Assembly (NCBI RefSeq): GCF_007991615.1
Contig: NZ_BJYR01000016.1
Span: forward strand, 1-64,000
DNA: 64,000 bases
DNA from: Novosphingobium sediminis
Lineage (GTDB): Bacteria > Pseudomonadota > Alphaproteobacteria > Sphingomonadales > Sphingomonadaceae
Direction: 5' to 3'
Shown here: piece by piece, positions 46,005 through 55,811 of the stretch
How the letters are laid out: each line of letters opens with the position of its first letter
How positions within the stretch are numbered: position 1 is the stretch's first letter
Translations under genes and position numbers: made by a program
Notes under the pieces: generated by a model
The model's input: only the letters and a program-made list of their open reading frames with translations
Database searches by the model: none
Told to the model about the DNA's origin: nothing

Positions 46005-46702
46005 AAGACTTCAGCGAACAGCCCCATCAGCGACGCCCAACTCTGGCGGTCCGCGCTGGCATCGTAGCTTATCGCGGGCACGCCGCGTGCATCGCTGCCG
46101 GGATCGGTGAAGCCGTGTTTCACGCCGCCGTAGGAGTGGAAGTGCCAGTTGGCGCCCGCGGCGTCCATTTCCTCCCAGAAGCTGATGACCTGCGAACGCG
46201 GGACAAGCGGATCCGCATCGCCGTGGCAAACGAGGATACGCGCCTTCACCGCGCCGGGTTCGGCGGACCGTCCGGTGTCCAGAATGCCGTGGAAGCTGGC
46301 CGCGAGGACAATGTCCGCGCCATCGCGTGCCAGTTCGAGCGCGGCCTGCCCGCCCATGCAGTAGCCGATGGCGGCGGCCTTGAGGCCCTGCGCCTCCGGC
46401 AGTCCGGTCAGCGTACTGAGCGCGGCACGGAGCCGCGCGCGGTAGTCATCGACCGAGGCGCGCAGCACCCCAGCCAGCTGCATCGAATGCTCGAAATCGC
46501 GCACCGGCTCGCCATAGAAATCGGCGATCATGGCAATGAACCCCGCATCCGCCAGCATGGCCGCGCGGCGCTCCATCGGCGGATTGGGGTTCATGATCGT
46601 GGGCAGGACGAGCACGGCCCCGCGCGGGGTGCCGGCGGGGCGGGCAAGCCACCCCGTCAGCGCAGTATCCCCATCGCGGTAGGCAAGCTGTTCGAGCGCC
46701 AT
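46001..46702 (-). CDS. Dienelactone hydrolase family protein
   Basis: A 233-residue alpha/beta hydrolase of the dienelactone-hydrolase family. The nucleophile elbow is GYCMGG with Cys as nucleophile; the acid is in CHGDADPLVP and the His in GVKHGFTDPG. Family members open lactones formed during aromatic ring degradation, but many act on other esters. No ring-cleavage genes are nearby, so the substrate is unknown. It lies just downstream of cysK, on the same strand (6 bases), and its end overlaps the convergent SnoaL-APH gene by 4 bases. Confidence 0.88.
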   Translation of the reverse strand: MALEQLAYRDGDTALTGWLARPAGTPRGAVLVLPTIMNPNPPMERRAAMLADAGFIAMIADFYGEPVRDFEHSMQLAGVLRASVDDYRARLRAALSTLTGLPEAQGLKAAAIGYCMGGQAALELARDGADIVLAASFHGILDTGRSAEPGAVKARILVCHGDADPLVPRSQVISFWEEMDAAGANWHFHSYGGVKHGFTDPGSDARGVPAISYDASADRQSWASLMGLFAEVF

Positions 46703-46708
46703 GTGCGC

Positions 46709-47626
46709 TTACTCCGGCAGGAAGTCCGGCACCGAGAGATAGCGCTCGCCGGTATCGTAGTTGAAGCCAAGGACGCGGCTGCCGGCGGGCAGTTCAGGCA
46801 GCTTCTGCGCGATGGCGGCAAGCGTCGCGCCAGAGCTGATGCCGACGAGCATGCCTTCCTCGCGCGCGGCGCGGCGAGCCCATTCCTTGGCATCGGCGGG
46901 ATCGACCTGAATCGCGCCGTCGATGGACTTGGTGTGGAGGTTGCCCGGAATGAACCCGGCGCCGATGCCCTGGATCGGGTGTGGTGCGGGCTGGCCGCCA
47001 GAGATCACCGGCGAAAGTGTCGGCTCGACCGCCCAGGCCTTCATTGTGGGCCAGTGGCCCTTCAGCATCTCGGCGCAGCCCGTCAGGTGGCCGCCGGTGC
47101 CGACGCCGGTGATGAGCGCGTCGATCGGTGCTTCGGCGAAGTCGGCAAGGATTTCCGCAGCAGTGGTGGCCACGTGGACGGCGACGTTAGCCGGGTTGTC
47201 GAACTGCGCGGCCATCCATGCGCCGGGGGTTTCGTCAACGATCTCGAGGGCGCGGGCAATGGCGCCCTTCATGCCCTTTTCGCGCGGCGTCAGGTCGAAC
47301 GTCGCGCCATAGGCGAGCATCAGCCGCCGCCGCTCGATCGACATCGATTCGGGCATGACGAGGATCAGCTTGTAGCCCTTGACCGCCGCGACCATGGCAA
47401 GGCCGATGCCGGTGTTGCCCGAAGTCGGCTCGACAATCGTGCCGCCCGGCTTGAGGCTGCCGTCTGCCTCCGCTGCCTCGATCATGGCCAGCGCGATGCG
47501 GTCCTTGATCGAGCCGCCGGGATTGGTGCGTTCGCTCTTCACCCATACCTCGTGGTCGGGAAACAGGCGGGAGAGGCGAATGTGCGGGGTGTTGCCGATA
47601 GTGGCGAGGATATTGGCCGCCTTCAT
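46709..47626 (-). CDS. cysK: Cysteine synthase A
   Basis: A 305-residue PLP enzyme from ATG 47626 ([18 protein letters not shown]); the longer frame upstream overlaps the MFS gene. The PLP lysine is in [14 protein letters not shown], the phosphate-binding and substrate loops are [10 protein letters not shown] and [10 protein letters not shown], and [11 protein letters not shown] follows. It makes cysteine from O-acetylserine and sulphide. Its ATG overlaps the stop of the MFS gene (ATGA), so both are on one transcript, an unusual pairing that may point to export of a cysteine-related or other metabolite. Confidence 0.93.
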   Translation of the reverse strand: MKAANILATIGNTPHIRLSRLFPDHEVWVKSERTNPGGSIKDRIALAMIEAAEADGSLKPGGTIVEPTSGNTGIGLAMVAAVKGYKLILVMPESMSIERRRLMLAYGATFDLTPREKGMKGAIARALEIVDETPGAWMAAQFDNPANVAVHVATTAAEILADFAEAPIDALITGVGTGGHLTGCAEMLKGHWPTMKAWAVEPTLSPVISGGQPAPHPIQGIGAGFIPGNLHTKSIDGAIQVDPADAKEWARRAAREEGMLVGISSGATLAAIAQKLPELPAGSRVLGFNYDTGERYLSVPDFLPE

Positions 47627-48921
47627 GTCGCATGCTCCTTCTGGTGAAGTGTTTTGTCCGAGAATGTGCGCACCAGCCTGAGTTCCGGGAACCAGACCGC
47701 CCACATCACGGTAATGACTATCGCACCGACGCCGCCGAATACAACCGCGCCGGTTGCGCCGAGGAGGGCTGCCGCCACGCCCGACTGCATCTCGCCAAGC
47801 TCGTTTGAAGCCGAGATCGCGAGGCCTGAAATCGCCGAAACGCGCCCGCGCACGCTGTCAGGCGTGTAGAGCTGGACGAGCGTGTTGCGAATGAACACAG
47901 AAACCATGTCCGCCGCGCCGAGCGCCGCAAGCATCAGCAGCGAGAAGAAGTAATCGCGGCTGAGACCGAAGCCGATGGTTGCCGCGCCATAGACGGCCAC
48001 CGCGATCAGCATCTTCGCGCCGACGCCGCTTTCGATGGGCTTGCGCGCCAGCAGCAGTGCTACGACCACCGCACCCGCACCTGGCGCCGCGCGCATGATG
48101 CCGAGGCCATTGGCGCCGACATGGTGCCCGCCGATCATCAGGATGTCGCGTGCATAGACCGGCAGCAGCGCGGTCGCCCCGCCGAGCAGCACTGCGAAAA
48201 GATCAAGCGTGACGCAGCCGAACAGGAAGCGGTCGTTCCAGACGAACGTCAGCCCGCCGACGATCTGCGAGAGCGGATGCGCGCGCTTGTTTTCGTCCGG
48301 CGGCGGCAATGGGCGAATGCGGAAGACAGAAAGGGTGGCGAGCGCCAGCAGCAGGGCCGAAATGACGTAGGGCAGGGCGGGAACCTGGGCGAAGAGCAGA
48401 CCTGCAATCGCCGGGCCGCCGACCGAGCCGGTCTGCCAAGCCATCGAATTGATCGCCACGGCGCGCGGCATCAACCGTACGGGCACGACATTCGGCGCGA
48501 TCGAGGCCATCGCCGGGCCGATGAATACCCGCGCGGTGCCGTGCAGCGCCCCAAGTGCGAACAGGAGCGGCAGGTTGAGGTGTCCCGCGATGGTCGCGGC
48601 GGCAAGCACGATGGCGACGACCATGTCGATTGCGACAGCCAGCCCGGCAACGATACGGCGGTCGTAGCGGTCTGCGATCAGGCCCGCGACCGGCGTCAGC
48701 AGCAGTACAGGCAGGAACTGCGCAAGCCCCAGAAGACCGAGCTGGAAGGCCGCCGCCGGAATGCTCATGCCATACTGGCCGCGTGCGACGTCATAAAGCT
48801 GGTAGCCCAGCACGACGACCATACCGGTCGTCGCGAAGACAGACAGGAACCGCGCCAGCCAGAAGCGGCGGTAATCCGGAATATCCAGCGGCGAGCGCGG
48901 TTCGTCTTCAGTAATGGTCAC
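47623..48921 (-). CDS. MFS transporter (EntS/MFS_3-like)
   Basis: A 432-residue major facilitator protein from GTG 48921 ([17 protein letters not shown]); a TTG at 48960 is a weaker option. Twelve hydrophobic segments are visible. [13 protein letters not shown] is the signature loop between helices 2 and 3, and the C-terminal half repeats similar features ([16 protein letters not shown]). The sequence resembles the enterobactin exporter group, which export small molecules. It lies 60 bases downstream of the ZnuD-like receptor gene on the same strand and overlaps cysK by ATGA. The substrate is unknown. Confidence 0.88.
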   Translation of the reverse strand: MTITEDEPRSPLDIPDYRRFWLARFLSVFATTGMVVVLGYQLYDVARGQYGMSIPAAAFQLGLLGLAQFLPVLLLTPVAGLIADRYDRRIVAGLAVAIDMVVAIVLAAATIAGHLNLPLLFALGALHGTARVFIGPAMASIAPNVVPVRLMPRAVAINSMAWQTGSVGGPAIAGLLFAQVPALPYVISALLLALATLSVFRIRPLPPPDENKRAHPLSQIVGGLTFVWNDRFLFGCVTLDLFAVLLGGATALLPVYARDILMIGGHHVGANGLGIMRAAPGAGAVVVALLLARKPIESGVGAKMLIAVAVYGAATIGFGLSRDYFFSLLMLAALGAADMVSVFIRNTLVQLYTPDSVRGRVSAISGLAISASNELGEMQSGVAAALLGATGAVVFGGVGAIVITVMWAVWFPELRLVRTFSDKTLHQKEHAT

Positions 48922-48983
48922 GCCGCCCGAATGGCAGTGCGGCGCGCCCTTGCCAAGCAAGCAAAACTAGGACCCTGCGATTC

Positions 48984-51155
48984 CTAGATTTTGAGCGTTG
49001 CCGTGAGCCGGATATCGCGTCCGGCAATCGGCACGAAATCCCGCGTTTCCGAGGTGGAGAGTCGGCCAACCGTATTGAGCAGGTTGTCGCCCGAAAGGAT
49101 CAGCGCCAGCGGCCCGTTCTTGCCAAGCGGCCGCCATGTGAGATTGGCGTTGAGCAACGTGTAGCCATCCACCGGGGTTTCGTAAGTCGTCACGCGGTCC
49201 TGCCGCGCATGGACGATCGCCTCGACATTGGCGCCGAGCCTGTCGGATTCGTAAGTCAGGCCGCCGCGGACCCGCAAGGGGGGAATGCGCGGGGCCGGGC
49301 CCGATCCGGTCAGCGATGCATGAACGTAGTCGACTGCGCCTTCGACCGAGAGCGAACGACCATCATGCCAGTCGAGCGCCTTCCACGAACCCTCCGCTTC
49401 AAGGCCGCGGAACTTCGCCGGAAGCTGGACATACTGGTAGACCGGCGCCCCTTCGATCCGTTCGCCGGTCGGGATCGGCGCGATGAAGTTGCTGAAATCG
49501 GTGGCATAGGCGGTGAAGGCGCCGGCAAAACGATCGCCGTGATAGCGCAGGCCCGCTTCCACCGTGTTGCTTCGCTCGATACGGAAGCTGGGATTGCCGC
49601 GCTCGTAGGACTGCGTCGCATCATGCAGGCCGTCGATGTAGAGTTCCTCAGCGGTTGGCGCGCGCTCACCATGCGTCGCCGAAAGGCTGAGGGTCACGCT
49701 TTCCAGCGGGTGCCAGGCTAGGCCTGCACCGGCAGCGAACAGGCCGAAGGTTTGGTTCGTATCGCCGCTGGCGAGCCCCTTGGGCTTTACCGAGACATGC
49801 TCGCCGCGCAGGCTGCCTTCGAAGTCGACGGACCCGAGCGAAAGCTGCTGGCGCGTGAAGCCGGCAATGCGCTCGGTCACCGAGTTTGGCAGCAGCGGCT
49901 CGCCCTCGATGCGGAAGTTGCGCGTGCTGTATTGCACGCCGCTCTCGCCGCGCCAGCTACCCGACCCAAGGGCGTGGCGGGACTGGGTCAGCACGAGCCG
50001 CGATTCGATCGCCTTGTTGAAGAAGCGGGTGCCGGCAATGCCGTCCTCGATTTCAGCATGTGTATAATCGCCATACGCGACGCGTGCCTCAAGCCGGTCG
50101 AAGAACCCGCCGAGATTGACGCTACCGCGCAGGTCATAGCGCGTCTGGCGCAGCGAGAGCGAAACCGGATCTGGCGCCTCGGGCGAGGGGCGCGGCGGAA
50201 TGCCGTAGTCGCTGGTCAGCCGCTGGACCGAGATACCAATCGAGCCGCCGCTGTCGATAAAGGCGAGGCCGCCCCCGAAGGTGGTGCCGCGAGCCCACGA
50301 GTTGGCAAGGCGTCCGCGTGCATCAAGGCCTGCGGTGAGATTGGCGGCGCCTTCGGTATCGCCTGCCGCCGTCAGGTCATCGGCCTCGGCGCGCAACTGG
50401 GCGCGCAGCGGCTCGGAGACGACGTTGCCGCCGATGCGCACATCGCCGGCGTGGTTGTAAGAAGCGTCGAAATGGGCGGCGAGCCGGGGTGCAAGTGCCA
50501 CATCGACCGCCCCGCCGAGGTTCACCGAATCTGCCGCCGAGCCATAGGCCCCCAGCGCGTTCACACTGACGGGCTTGTCCGGCATGCGGCGCGGGATGCG
50601 CCGGTCGAGTGCATTGACCGCGCCGCCTGCGGGGTCTGCCGCATAGAGCAGCACTTCTGGCCCGTGCAGCACATTGATCTGCTCGACGTTGAGCGTATCG
50701 ATGGCAACGCCGTGGTCGGCCGAGACCGAGCTTGCGTCGAGCGAGCCGAGGCCGTCTGTCAGCACCTGCACGCGCGGACCATCGAAGCCGCGCAGGACCG
50801 GGCGCGAGGCGCCGGGGGCAAAGCCGCTGGTCGATACGCCGGGGAGGTGGGCGAGCACATTGCCGATCTGCGCAGCGGCGCGGCGGGCAAGATCTTCGCC
50901 GTTGATGACGACAGGGGCGACGATCGCATCGCGGTCGCCCGAGATCAGGCGGCCAGTGACCACAATGGGGGCGTGGCCAGCATCGTCGGTCTGGGTGGTG
51001 TTGATCTGCCCGGACTGGATCTGCCCGGATTGGGCAGCTTGCGGTGCGGCAGGTGCAGCGCCGGCCGGTTCTTCCGGAGCCGCGATGGCGGGGTTGGAAA
51101 TCACGAGAAGCATGGCGCCGAGCGCAGAGCTGGCGGCAAGCGTGGACTTGTACAT
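48984..51155 (-). CDS. TonB-dependent receptor, ZnuD-like
   Basis: A 723-residue outer-membrane receptor from ATG 51155, with a signal peptide ending NPAIAA. A Gln/Thr-rich linker leads to the TonB box (APIVVTG) and a plug domain (LPGVSTSGFAPGASRPVLRG, INVLHGPEVLLYAADPAGGA). The barrel ends with the aromatic-less LTATLKI. The blocks DGLGSLDASSVSADHGVAIDT, GSIGISVQRLTSDYGIP and HGERAPTAEELYIDGLHDAT closely follow Neisseria ZnuD, a zinc receptor, but without its His-rich loop. Zinc or zincophore uptake is inferred. A palindrome at 51195 may be the operator. Confidence 0.82.
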   Translation of the reverse strand: MYKSTLAASSALGAMLLVISNPAIAAPEEPAGAAPAAPQAAQSGQIQSGQINTTQTDDAGHAPIVVTGRLISGDRDAIVAPVVINGEDLARRAAAQIGNVLAHLPGVSTSGFAPGASRPVLRGFDGPRVQVLTDGLGSLDASSVSADHGVAIDTLNVEQINVLHGPEVLLYAADPAGGAVNALDRRIPRRMPDKPVSVNALGAYGSAADSVNLGGAVDVALAPRLAAHFDASYNHAGDVRIGGNVVSEPLRAQLRAEADDLTAAGDTEGAANLTAGLDARGRLANSWARGTTFGGGLAFIDSGGSIGISVQRLTSDYGIPPRPSPEAPDPVSLSLRQTRYDLRGSVNLGGFFDRLEARVAYGDYTHAEIEDGIAGTRFFNKAIESRLVLTQSRHALGSGSWRGESGVQYSTRNFRIEGEPLLPNSVTERIAGFTRQQLSLGSVDFEGSLRGEHVSVKPKGLASGDTNQTFGLFAAGAGLAWHPLESVTLSLSATHGERAPTAEELYIDGLHDATQSYERGNPSFRIERSNTVEAGLRYHGDRFAGAFTAYATDFSNFIAPIPTGERIEGAPVYQYVQLPAKFRGLEAEGSWKALDWHDGRSLSVEGAVDYVHASLTGSGPAPRIPPLRVRGGLTYESDRLGANVEAIVHARQDRVTTYETPVDGYTLLNANLTWRPLGKNGPLALILSGDNLLNTVGRLSTSETRDFVPIAGRDIRLTATLKI

Positions 51156-51194
51156 ATGGGACACCCGAAGCGTTGTTTCGGCTGCCGCTTTAGC

Positions 51195-51212
51195 GTGATG
51201 ATATAATATCAC
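51195..51212. promoter_or_regulatory. Palindrome resembling a Zur operator
   Basis: GTGATGATATAATATCAC is an 18-base imperfect palindrome (14 positions match, GTGAT-N2-TATA-N2-ATCAC), 40 bases upstream of the ZnuD-like start, in an otherwise GC-rich region. Its AT-rich core and flanks resemble Zur boxes of alphaproteobacteria. Confidence 0.55.
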
Positions 51213-51266
51213 AAGTACAAATCGGCAAAATGCGCATTGCCGGGGCGCAGCCGTTGCTGCGCTGCA

Positions 51267-51605
51267 TCAACGGCTGCGCTGGAGCCTTGGATTGGGCTGC
51301 AACGACTTGATCATCATCAGGAAATCGTCACCGCGGATGATCCGCTCGAACTGGAATCCGGCGCGGTTGCCATCGCTCCACACAAGGAACGCCTCGATTC
51401 GCCCGATGTGCTGCAGGCGGATGGTGATCCGCTCGCCGCGTTGAAGCGAAAGTTCGCCCCTTACCATGAAGCCGGTCGTGGAGATGTTGATGACATGCAG
51501 CATCACATCTCCCAGCCGACGATGTTCGCCGATCAGGGGCAGGTCGACCGGATGGCGGGTCGAAAGCCGCTGATCGGTGACAGAAAGTTGTGCGCCGCTG
51601 GCCAT
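51267..51605 (-). CDS. PilZ-domain protein
   Basis: A 112-residue single PilZ domain. The c-di-GMP-binding motif is degenerate: DQRLSTRHPVDLP gives an RxxxR-like region with one Arg, and INISTTGFMVRGE replaces (D/N)xSxxG with NISTTG. A further strand, GRIEAFLVWSDGNRAGFQFE, is typical of PilZ. With one Arg missing or misplaced, binding of c-di-GMP is doubtful; many sphingomonad single-domain PilZ proteins look like this. It stands alone, on the minus strand downstream of tyrS and upstream of a small gap before the ZnuD-like gene. Confidence 0.88.
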   Translation of the reverse strand: MASGAQLSVTDQRLSTRHPVDLPLIGEHRRLGDVMLHVINISTTGFMVRGELSLQRGERITIRLQHIGRIEAFLVWSDGNRAGFQFERIIRGDDFLMMIKSLQPNPRLQRSR

Positions 51606-51692
51606 GGTCGCTCCTCGTGATGGTCAAGCACGAGTGGTTCTGGAGGCAATTGGCTGATATTTAGTAAAGGTCCGGCACCGTTTTGCCGCTTT

Positions 51693-51710
51693 CCGGCAAG
51701 GACTTGCCGG
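51693..51710. terminator. Hairpin downstream of tyrS
   Basis: A perfect 8-base stem, CCGGCAAG / CTTGCCGG, with a 2-base loop, 21 bases past the tyrS stop. No T-run follows on the minus strand, so it may be a weak or Rho-aided terminator. Confidence 0.4.
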
Positions 51711-51730
51711 TTAACGGCTGGTCTTTGCCT

Positions 51731-52960
51731 TCAGGCCGAACGCAGGACGCCGTGCTTCTTCTTGCCCGAAGAAACACGGATTTCTGCGCCTTCCAGCACG
51801 ATGACATAGGCCTCGTCGGTCACTGCCTGGCCTTCTACTCGTGCACCGCCCCCGGCAATCAGTCGCTTCGCCTCGCCGCGGCTGGCCGCAAAGCCGAGAC
51901 CGAGCAGCGCATCGACGAGGGCAATGCTGCCCTCCGCAACCGCGAGGGAGGGCAAGTCCTGCCCGACACCGCCGCCAGCGAAAGTCGCCGCCGCCGTTGC
52001 TTCGGCAGCCGCTGCGGCTTCGGCCCCGCGGACCAGCCTGGTCACTTCATTGGCGAGCACTACCTTGGCTGCATTGATCTCGCTGCCGCCAAGCGATTCG
52101 AGGCGTGCGATCTCGTCGAGCGGCAGATCGGTGAACAGGCGCAGGAAGCGGCCGACATCGCGGTCGTCGACATTGCGCCAGTATTGCCAGAAGTCCCACG
52201 CCGGCAGCGCATCGTCGTTGAGCCAGACCGCGCCTGCCGCCGTCTTGCCCATCTTCGCGCCGTCCGCCGTCGTCAGCAGCGGGGTGGTGAGGCCGAAGAC
52301 TTCGGTGCTTTCCATGCGGCGCGTGAGTTCGATGCCGTTGACGATATTGCCCCACTGGTCCGAGCCGCCCATCTGCAGGCGGCACCCGGCGGTGAGCGCG
52401 AGTTCGCGGAAATCGTAGGCCTGCAGGATCATGTAGTTGAATTCGAGGAAGGTCAGCGGCTGCTCGCGCTCGAGCCGCAGCTTGACCGAATCGAACGTCA
52501 TCATCCGGTTGATCGTGAAGTGCGGGCCAACGGTGCGCAGCAGATCGACGTAGCCGAGCTTGCCGAGCCAATCGTCGTTGTCGACCATCACCGCATCGGT
52601 CGGGCCGTCACCAAAGGTGAGCAGCTTTTCGAACACGGTGCGGATCGAGGCGATGTTGGCCTTGATATCCGCAGCGGTCAGCATCCTGCGGCTCTCGTCC
52701 TTGCCGGAGGGATCGCCCACCTTGGTCGTCCCGCCGCCCATCAGCACGATCGGCTTGTGCCCGGCCTGCTGGAGCCGGCGCAGCATCATGATCTGCACAA
52801 GGCTGCCGACGTGGAGCGATGGCGCGGTCGCGTCGAAGCCGATATAGCCCGGTACGATCTGCTTCGCCGCAAGCGCATCGAGGCCCTCGGCATCGGTGAC
52901 CTGGTGGATATAGCCGCGCTCGCTGAGCAGGCGGAGGAGAGAAGAGGTGTACTGCGTCAT
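51731..52960 (-). CDS. tyrS: Tyrosyl-tRNA synthetase
   Basis: A 409-residue class I synthetase. The HIGH-type motif is PSLHVGSL, the Tyr-binding region is [16 protein letters not shown], and the KMSKS loop is KMGKT in [11 protein letters not shown]. The C-terminal S4-like RNA-binding domain ([15 protein letters not shown]) is present. It is of the long TyrRS type and complete. It is divergent from the DOMON-like gene across 32 bases. Confidence 0.96.
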   Translation of the reverse strand: MTQYTSSLLRLLSERGYIHQVTDAEGLDALAAKQIVPGYIGFDATAPSLHVGSLVQIMMLRRLQQAGHKPIVLMGGGTTKVGDPSGKDESRRMLTAADIKANIASIRTVFEKLLTFGDGPTDAVMVDNDDWLGKLGYVDLLRTVGPHFTINRMMTFDSVKLRLEREQPLTFLEFNYMILQAYDFRELALTAGCRLQMGGSDQWGNIVNGIELTRRMESTEVFGLTTPLLTTADGAKMGKTAAGAVWLNDDALPAWDFWQYWRNVDDRDVGRFLRLFTDLPLDEIARLESLGGSEINAAKVVLANEVTRLVRGAEAAAAAEATAAATFAGGGVGQDLPSLAVAEGSIALVDALLGLGFAASRGEAKRLIAGGGARVEGQAVTDEAYVIVLEGAEIRVSSGKKKHGVLRSA

Positions 52961-52992
52961 GACGCCGCGCGCCTAGCACGAAAGATCGGGGC

Positions 52993-53535
52993 TTGGAAAC
53001 GTTCGACCTGACCGCACATTCCGCACATCCGGCCAAGTTTGTCAGCGCAGTGGCGGCGCGCATCCTCTCGCTCGACTCTAACTGGCTGACGCTGCGGTGG
53101 AAGGTGGACGGGGCGGGCGCGCTGGTGGTGCCGCAGTTTGCCGGACGGGCGCGGACGGATGGTCTGTGGCAGACGACCTGTTTCGAGCTTTTCGTTCGAC
53201 CCGAAGGCGGTGACGGGTATGCCGAATTCAATCTCTCGCCCTCCGAGCGCTGGGCGGCCTATGATTTTGCAGGCTACCGCGCCGGCATGGCCGAGCGAGC
53301 GATGGAGCGTGCGCCGGTCTGCACGCCGCGGCGGGGGCAGTCCGTCCTGATCTTCGATGCCGCGATCCCGGCGAGCGCCTTGCCGCCGCTGCCGTGGGAA
53401 TATGGCCTCACCGCCGTGATCGAGGAAGAGGGCGGGCACAAATCGTACTGGGCGATGGCGCATCCGCCCGAGAAGCCGGATTTCCACGATGCGGCTTGCT
53501 TCGCCGGGCGGCTTGCGGCACCGGATCAGCCATGA
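52993..53535 (+). CDS. DOMON-like domain protein
   Basis: A 180-residue protein from a TTG start at 52993 (TTG-GAA-ACG); no ATG is better placed. There is no signal peptide. The beta-rich sequence (LTLRWKVDG, LWQTTCFELFVRPEGGDGYAEFNLSPSERWAAYDF, and a C-terminal SYWAMAHPPEKPDFHDAACF) follows the DOMON-like/CBM9-like layout seen in sphingomonad and caulobacterial proteins of unknown role. It may bind a sugar or haem. Its stop overlaps the start of the NamZ-like gene in ATGA, so the two are coupled and may act on the same glycan. Confidence 0.75.
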   Translation: METFDLTAHSAHPAKFVSAVAARILSLDSNWLTLRWKVDGAGALVVPQFAGRARTDGLWQTTCFELFVRPEGGDGYAEFNLSPSERWAAYDFAGYRAGMAERAMERAPVCTPRRGQSVLIFDAAIPASALPPLPWEYGLTAVIEEEGGHKSYWAMAHPPEKPDFHDAACFAGRLAAPDQP

Positions 53536-54731
53536 AATTCGGTATCGATCGCCTCCTCGCCGACGCTTCGCTGCGTGCTCCGCTTAAGGGCAAGCGCATT
53601 GCCCTCGTCGCTCATCCCGCCTCGGTAACGGAGGGGCTGGTCCATTCGCTCGATGCCCTCGCGGCCTGTCCGGGCATCAGCCTGAGCGCCGCGTTCGGGC
53701 CGCAGCATGGCCTGCGCGGCGACAAGCAGGACAATATGGTCGAGACCGAGGACTTCATCGACCCGGCGCTCGGCATCCCGGTGTTCAGCCTCTACGGCGA
53801 AGTGCGGCGGCCGACGGCGCGGATGATGGACAGCGCCGATGTGTTCCTGTTCGATCTGCAGGATCTGGGCTGCCGGATCTATACCTTCGTGACGACGCTG
53901 CTCTACCTGCTGGAAGCCGCGAGCGGCACCGGCAAGGCGGTGTGGGTGTTGGATAGGCCCAATCCGGCTGGCCGCCCGGTGGAAGGCACGACACTGCTGG
54001 CGGGCTGGGAAAGCTTTGTCGGCGCGGGGCCGATGCCGATGCGGCACGGAATGACGCTGGGCGAGATGGGCCGCTGGTTCGTGGACCACTTCAAGCTCGA
54101 CGTGGACTACCGCGTGGTGACGATGGAGGGCTGGGAGCCGGAAGGGGCCGGGTTCGGCTGGCCGCAGGATCGCATCTGGATCAATCCCTCGCCCAATGCC
54201 GCAAGCCTCAACATGGCGCGGGCCTATGCCGGAACGGTGATGATCGAGGGCGCGACGGTTTCGGAAGGGCGCGGGACGACGCGGCCGCTGGAAGTGCTGT
54301 TCGGCGCGCCGGATATCGATGCAAAGGCTGTGCTGGCCGAGATGCAGGCTTTCGCGCCGCAGTGGCTGGCGGGGTGCGCCATCCGCGAGTGCTGGTTCGA
54401 GCCGACGTTCCACAAGCATGCGGGCAAGCTTTGCAATGCGTTGATGGTCCATGCCGATGGCGGTTTCTACGACCACCACGCGTTTCGCCCGTGGCGGCTG
54501 CAGGCGCTGGCGTTCAAGGCGATCCGGCGGCTGTACTCGGACTATCCGCTGTGGCGCGATTTTCCCTACGAGTACGTCTACGACAAGCTGGCGATCGACG
54601 TCATCAATGGCGGGGCTGCCTTGCGGACCTGGGTGGATGATCCGGCGAGCACGGCGGCCGATCTGGAAGCGCTGGCTGGGCCGGACGAAGCGGCTTGGCT
54701 GGAGACGCGGGCGCCGTATCTTCTGTACTGA
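53532..54731 (+). CDS. NamZ-like exo-beta-N-acetylmuramidase (DUF1343)
   Basis: A 399-residue protein from ATG 53532, overlapping the DOMON-like gene. It matches DUF1343: KGKRIALVAHPASVTEG, FGPQHGLRGDKQDNM, SLYGEVRRPT, VFLFDLQDLGCRIYTF, VLDRPNPAGRPVEG, MPMRHGMTLGEM and INPSPNAASLNMARAYAGT. In Bacillus the family founder NamZ removes terminal N-acetylmuramic acid from peptidoglycan fragments, so this enzyme is probably for muropeptide recycling. I see no signal peptide, which suggests cytoplasmic action here, unlike secreted NamZ. No other recycling genes are adjacent. Confidence 0.88.
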   Translation: MKFGIDRLLADASLRAPLKGKRIALVAHPASVTEGLVHSLDALAACPGISLSAAFGPQHGLRGDKQDNMVETEDFIDPALGIPVFSLYGEVRRPTARMMDSADVFLFDLQDLGCRIYTFVTTLLYLLEAASGTGKAVWVLDRPNPAGRPVEGTTLLAGWESFVGAGPMPMRHGMTLGEMGRWFVDHFKLDVDYRVVTMEGWEPEGAGFGWPQDRIWINPSPNAASLNMARAYAGTVMIEGATVSEGRGTTRPLEVLFGAPDIDAKAVLAEMQAFAPQWLAGCAIRECWFEPTFHKHAGKLCNALMVHADGGFYDHHAFRPWRLQALAFKAIRRLYSDYPLWRDFPYEYVYDKLAIDVINGGAALRTWVDDPASTAADLEALAGPDEAAWLETRAPYLLY

Positions 54732-55032
54732 ACCGGGACAGTTTGCCCTCAAGTTGACACAGTTGACACAGTCCTGGGGAAGAACCCCGAGGGCGGTTTT
54801 TTGCGGGCTGTTCTGTTGGATTTCAGTGCCGCAGATGTTGCGCTGTGATGCTTCGACAAGCTCAGCATGAGCGGAGTCGGGGCCGAGCTTACAGGGTTCC
54901 AGGTGCACGTTCTGATTTTACGCGAACCTGTGCGTTGTAGGACAGCGGTTTGTGTTTGCTGGCTAGAAGCGGGACCCCGGGTCAAGCCCGGGGTGATGAA
55001 GTGGGGACGGGTGAGGTGAGGCGGATGCCGTC
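54732..55032. repeat. Intergenic stretch with dispersed repeats
   Basis: About 300 bases without a gene. It holds a direct repeat AGTTGACACAGTTGACACAG (54754-54773), a CTTCGACAAGCTCAGCATGAGCG element (54850-54872) and the unit GACCCCGGGTCAAGCCCGGG with GTGATGA (54973-54999), which also occurs at 31781-31808. The last two look like the repeat types scattered in sphingomonad genomes. Confidence 0.7.
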
Positions 55033-55740
55033 TCAACTCGCGTCGTGGAAGATCACGCCCAGCGTCTGGCGTTCGCCCGAGAGCACGGTGCTGACGCCGT
55101 GGCGCATCGCGGATTTGGACCAGCCGGTGGAGGACAGGCGCGGCTTGTCGCGGACGGGGATCAGGGCGATCTGGCCTTGGCGGATGGGCACGACTTCGAC
55201 GCGGCTTTGCATTCGGGGGCGGTTTTCGACGAGGGTCAGCGCGCCGCCGGTGTAGGCATCATCTGGGCTCAGCATGACGACGGCTTGCAGCGGGAAATGG
55301 ATCGGCCCGTAGAGATCCTGATGCAGGCAGTTGTAGTCGCCCGTGCGGTAGCGCAGCAGGAGCGGAGTGGGGCGCGGCTGGCCGAAGGCATGGCACCGCG
55401 CGAGCAGGGCTTCGTGAGTGTTGGGCCAGATATCTGACAGACCGAGCCGCTCCGACCACTCGTTCGCGATGTGGGCGAGGTGGGGATAGAGCGCGGTGCG
55501 CAAGGCCTGCACCATAACGGGCAGCGGGTAGGCGAAGTAGCGGTACTCACCCTTGCCGAAGCCGTGGCGAGCCATGGTGACGGTGGAGCGGAAGCGCCCG
55601 TCATCCGCGTAGAGTGCGGCGAGCGCGGCGCAGGTTTCGGCATCGAGCAGGCGCGGGGTAAGCGCGTAGCCGAGGTCGTCGAGGCTTTGGGCGAGGGCGC
55701 GCCAGTCGAGCGCAGAAATGGCTTGGGAGAGGTGTTCCAT
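55033..55740 (-). CDS. 2OG-Fe(II) oxygenase
   Basis: A 235-residue protein from ATG 55740 (MEHLSQAISALDW); the frame continues to 55824 but the extra part looks non-coding. It has the double-stranded beta-helix motif: His and Asp in NCLHQDLYGP (HxD), a second His in SAMRHGVSTVL, and the 2-oxoglutarate-binding Arg in GERQTLGVIFH. This matches a family of oxygenases that are often linked to Ada-type alkylation repair in alphaproteobacteria. The substrate is uncertain. It diverges from a DUF427 gene across 71 bases. Confidence 0.85.
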   Translation of the reverse strand: MEHLSQAISALDWRALAQSLDDLGYALTPRLLDAETCAALAALYADDGRFRSTVTMARHGFGKGEYRYFAYPLPVMVQALRTALYPHLAHIANEWSERLGLSDIWPNTHEALLARCHAFGQPRPTPLLLRYRTGDYNCLHQDLYGPIHFPLQAVVMLSPDDAYTGGALTLVENRPRMQSRVEVVPIRQGQIALIPVRDKPRLSSTGWSKSAMRHGVSTVLSGERQTLGVIFHDAS

Positions 55741-55811
55741 CGGGCGGCTGGTAGCGCCGCGCGGCTTGGGGCACACTCCGGATGTTGCGATGTAATCGGA
55801 AGGTTTGAGTG

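Noticed and set aside
51267-51605. Firm call of c-di-GMP binding for the PilZ protein
   Set aside because: The RxxxR and D/NxSxxG motifs are degenerate, so ligand binding is not supported.
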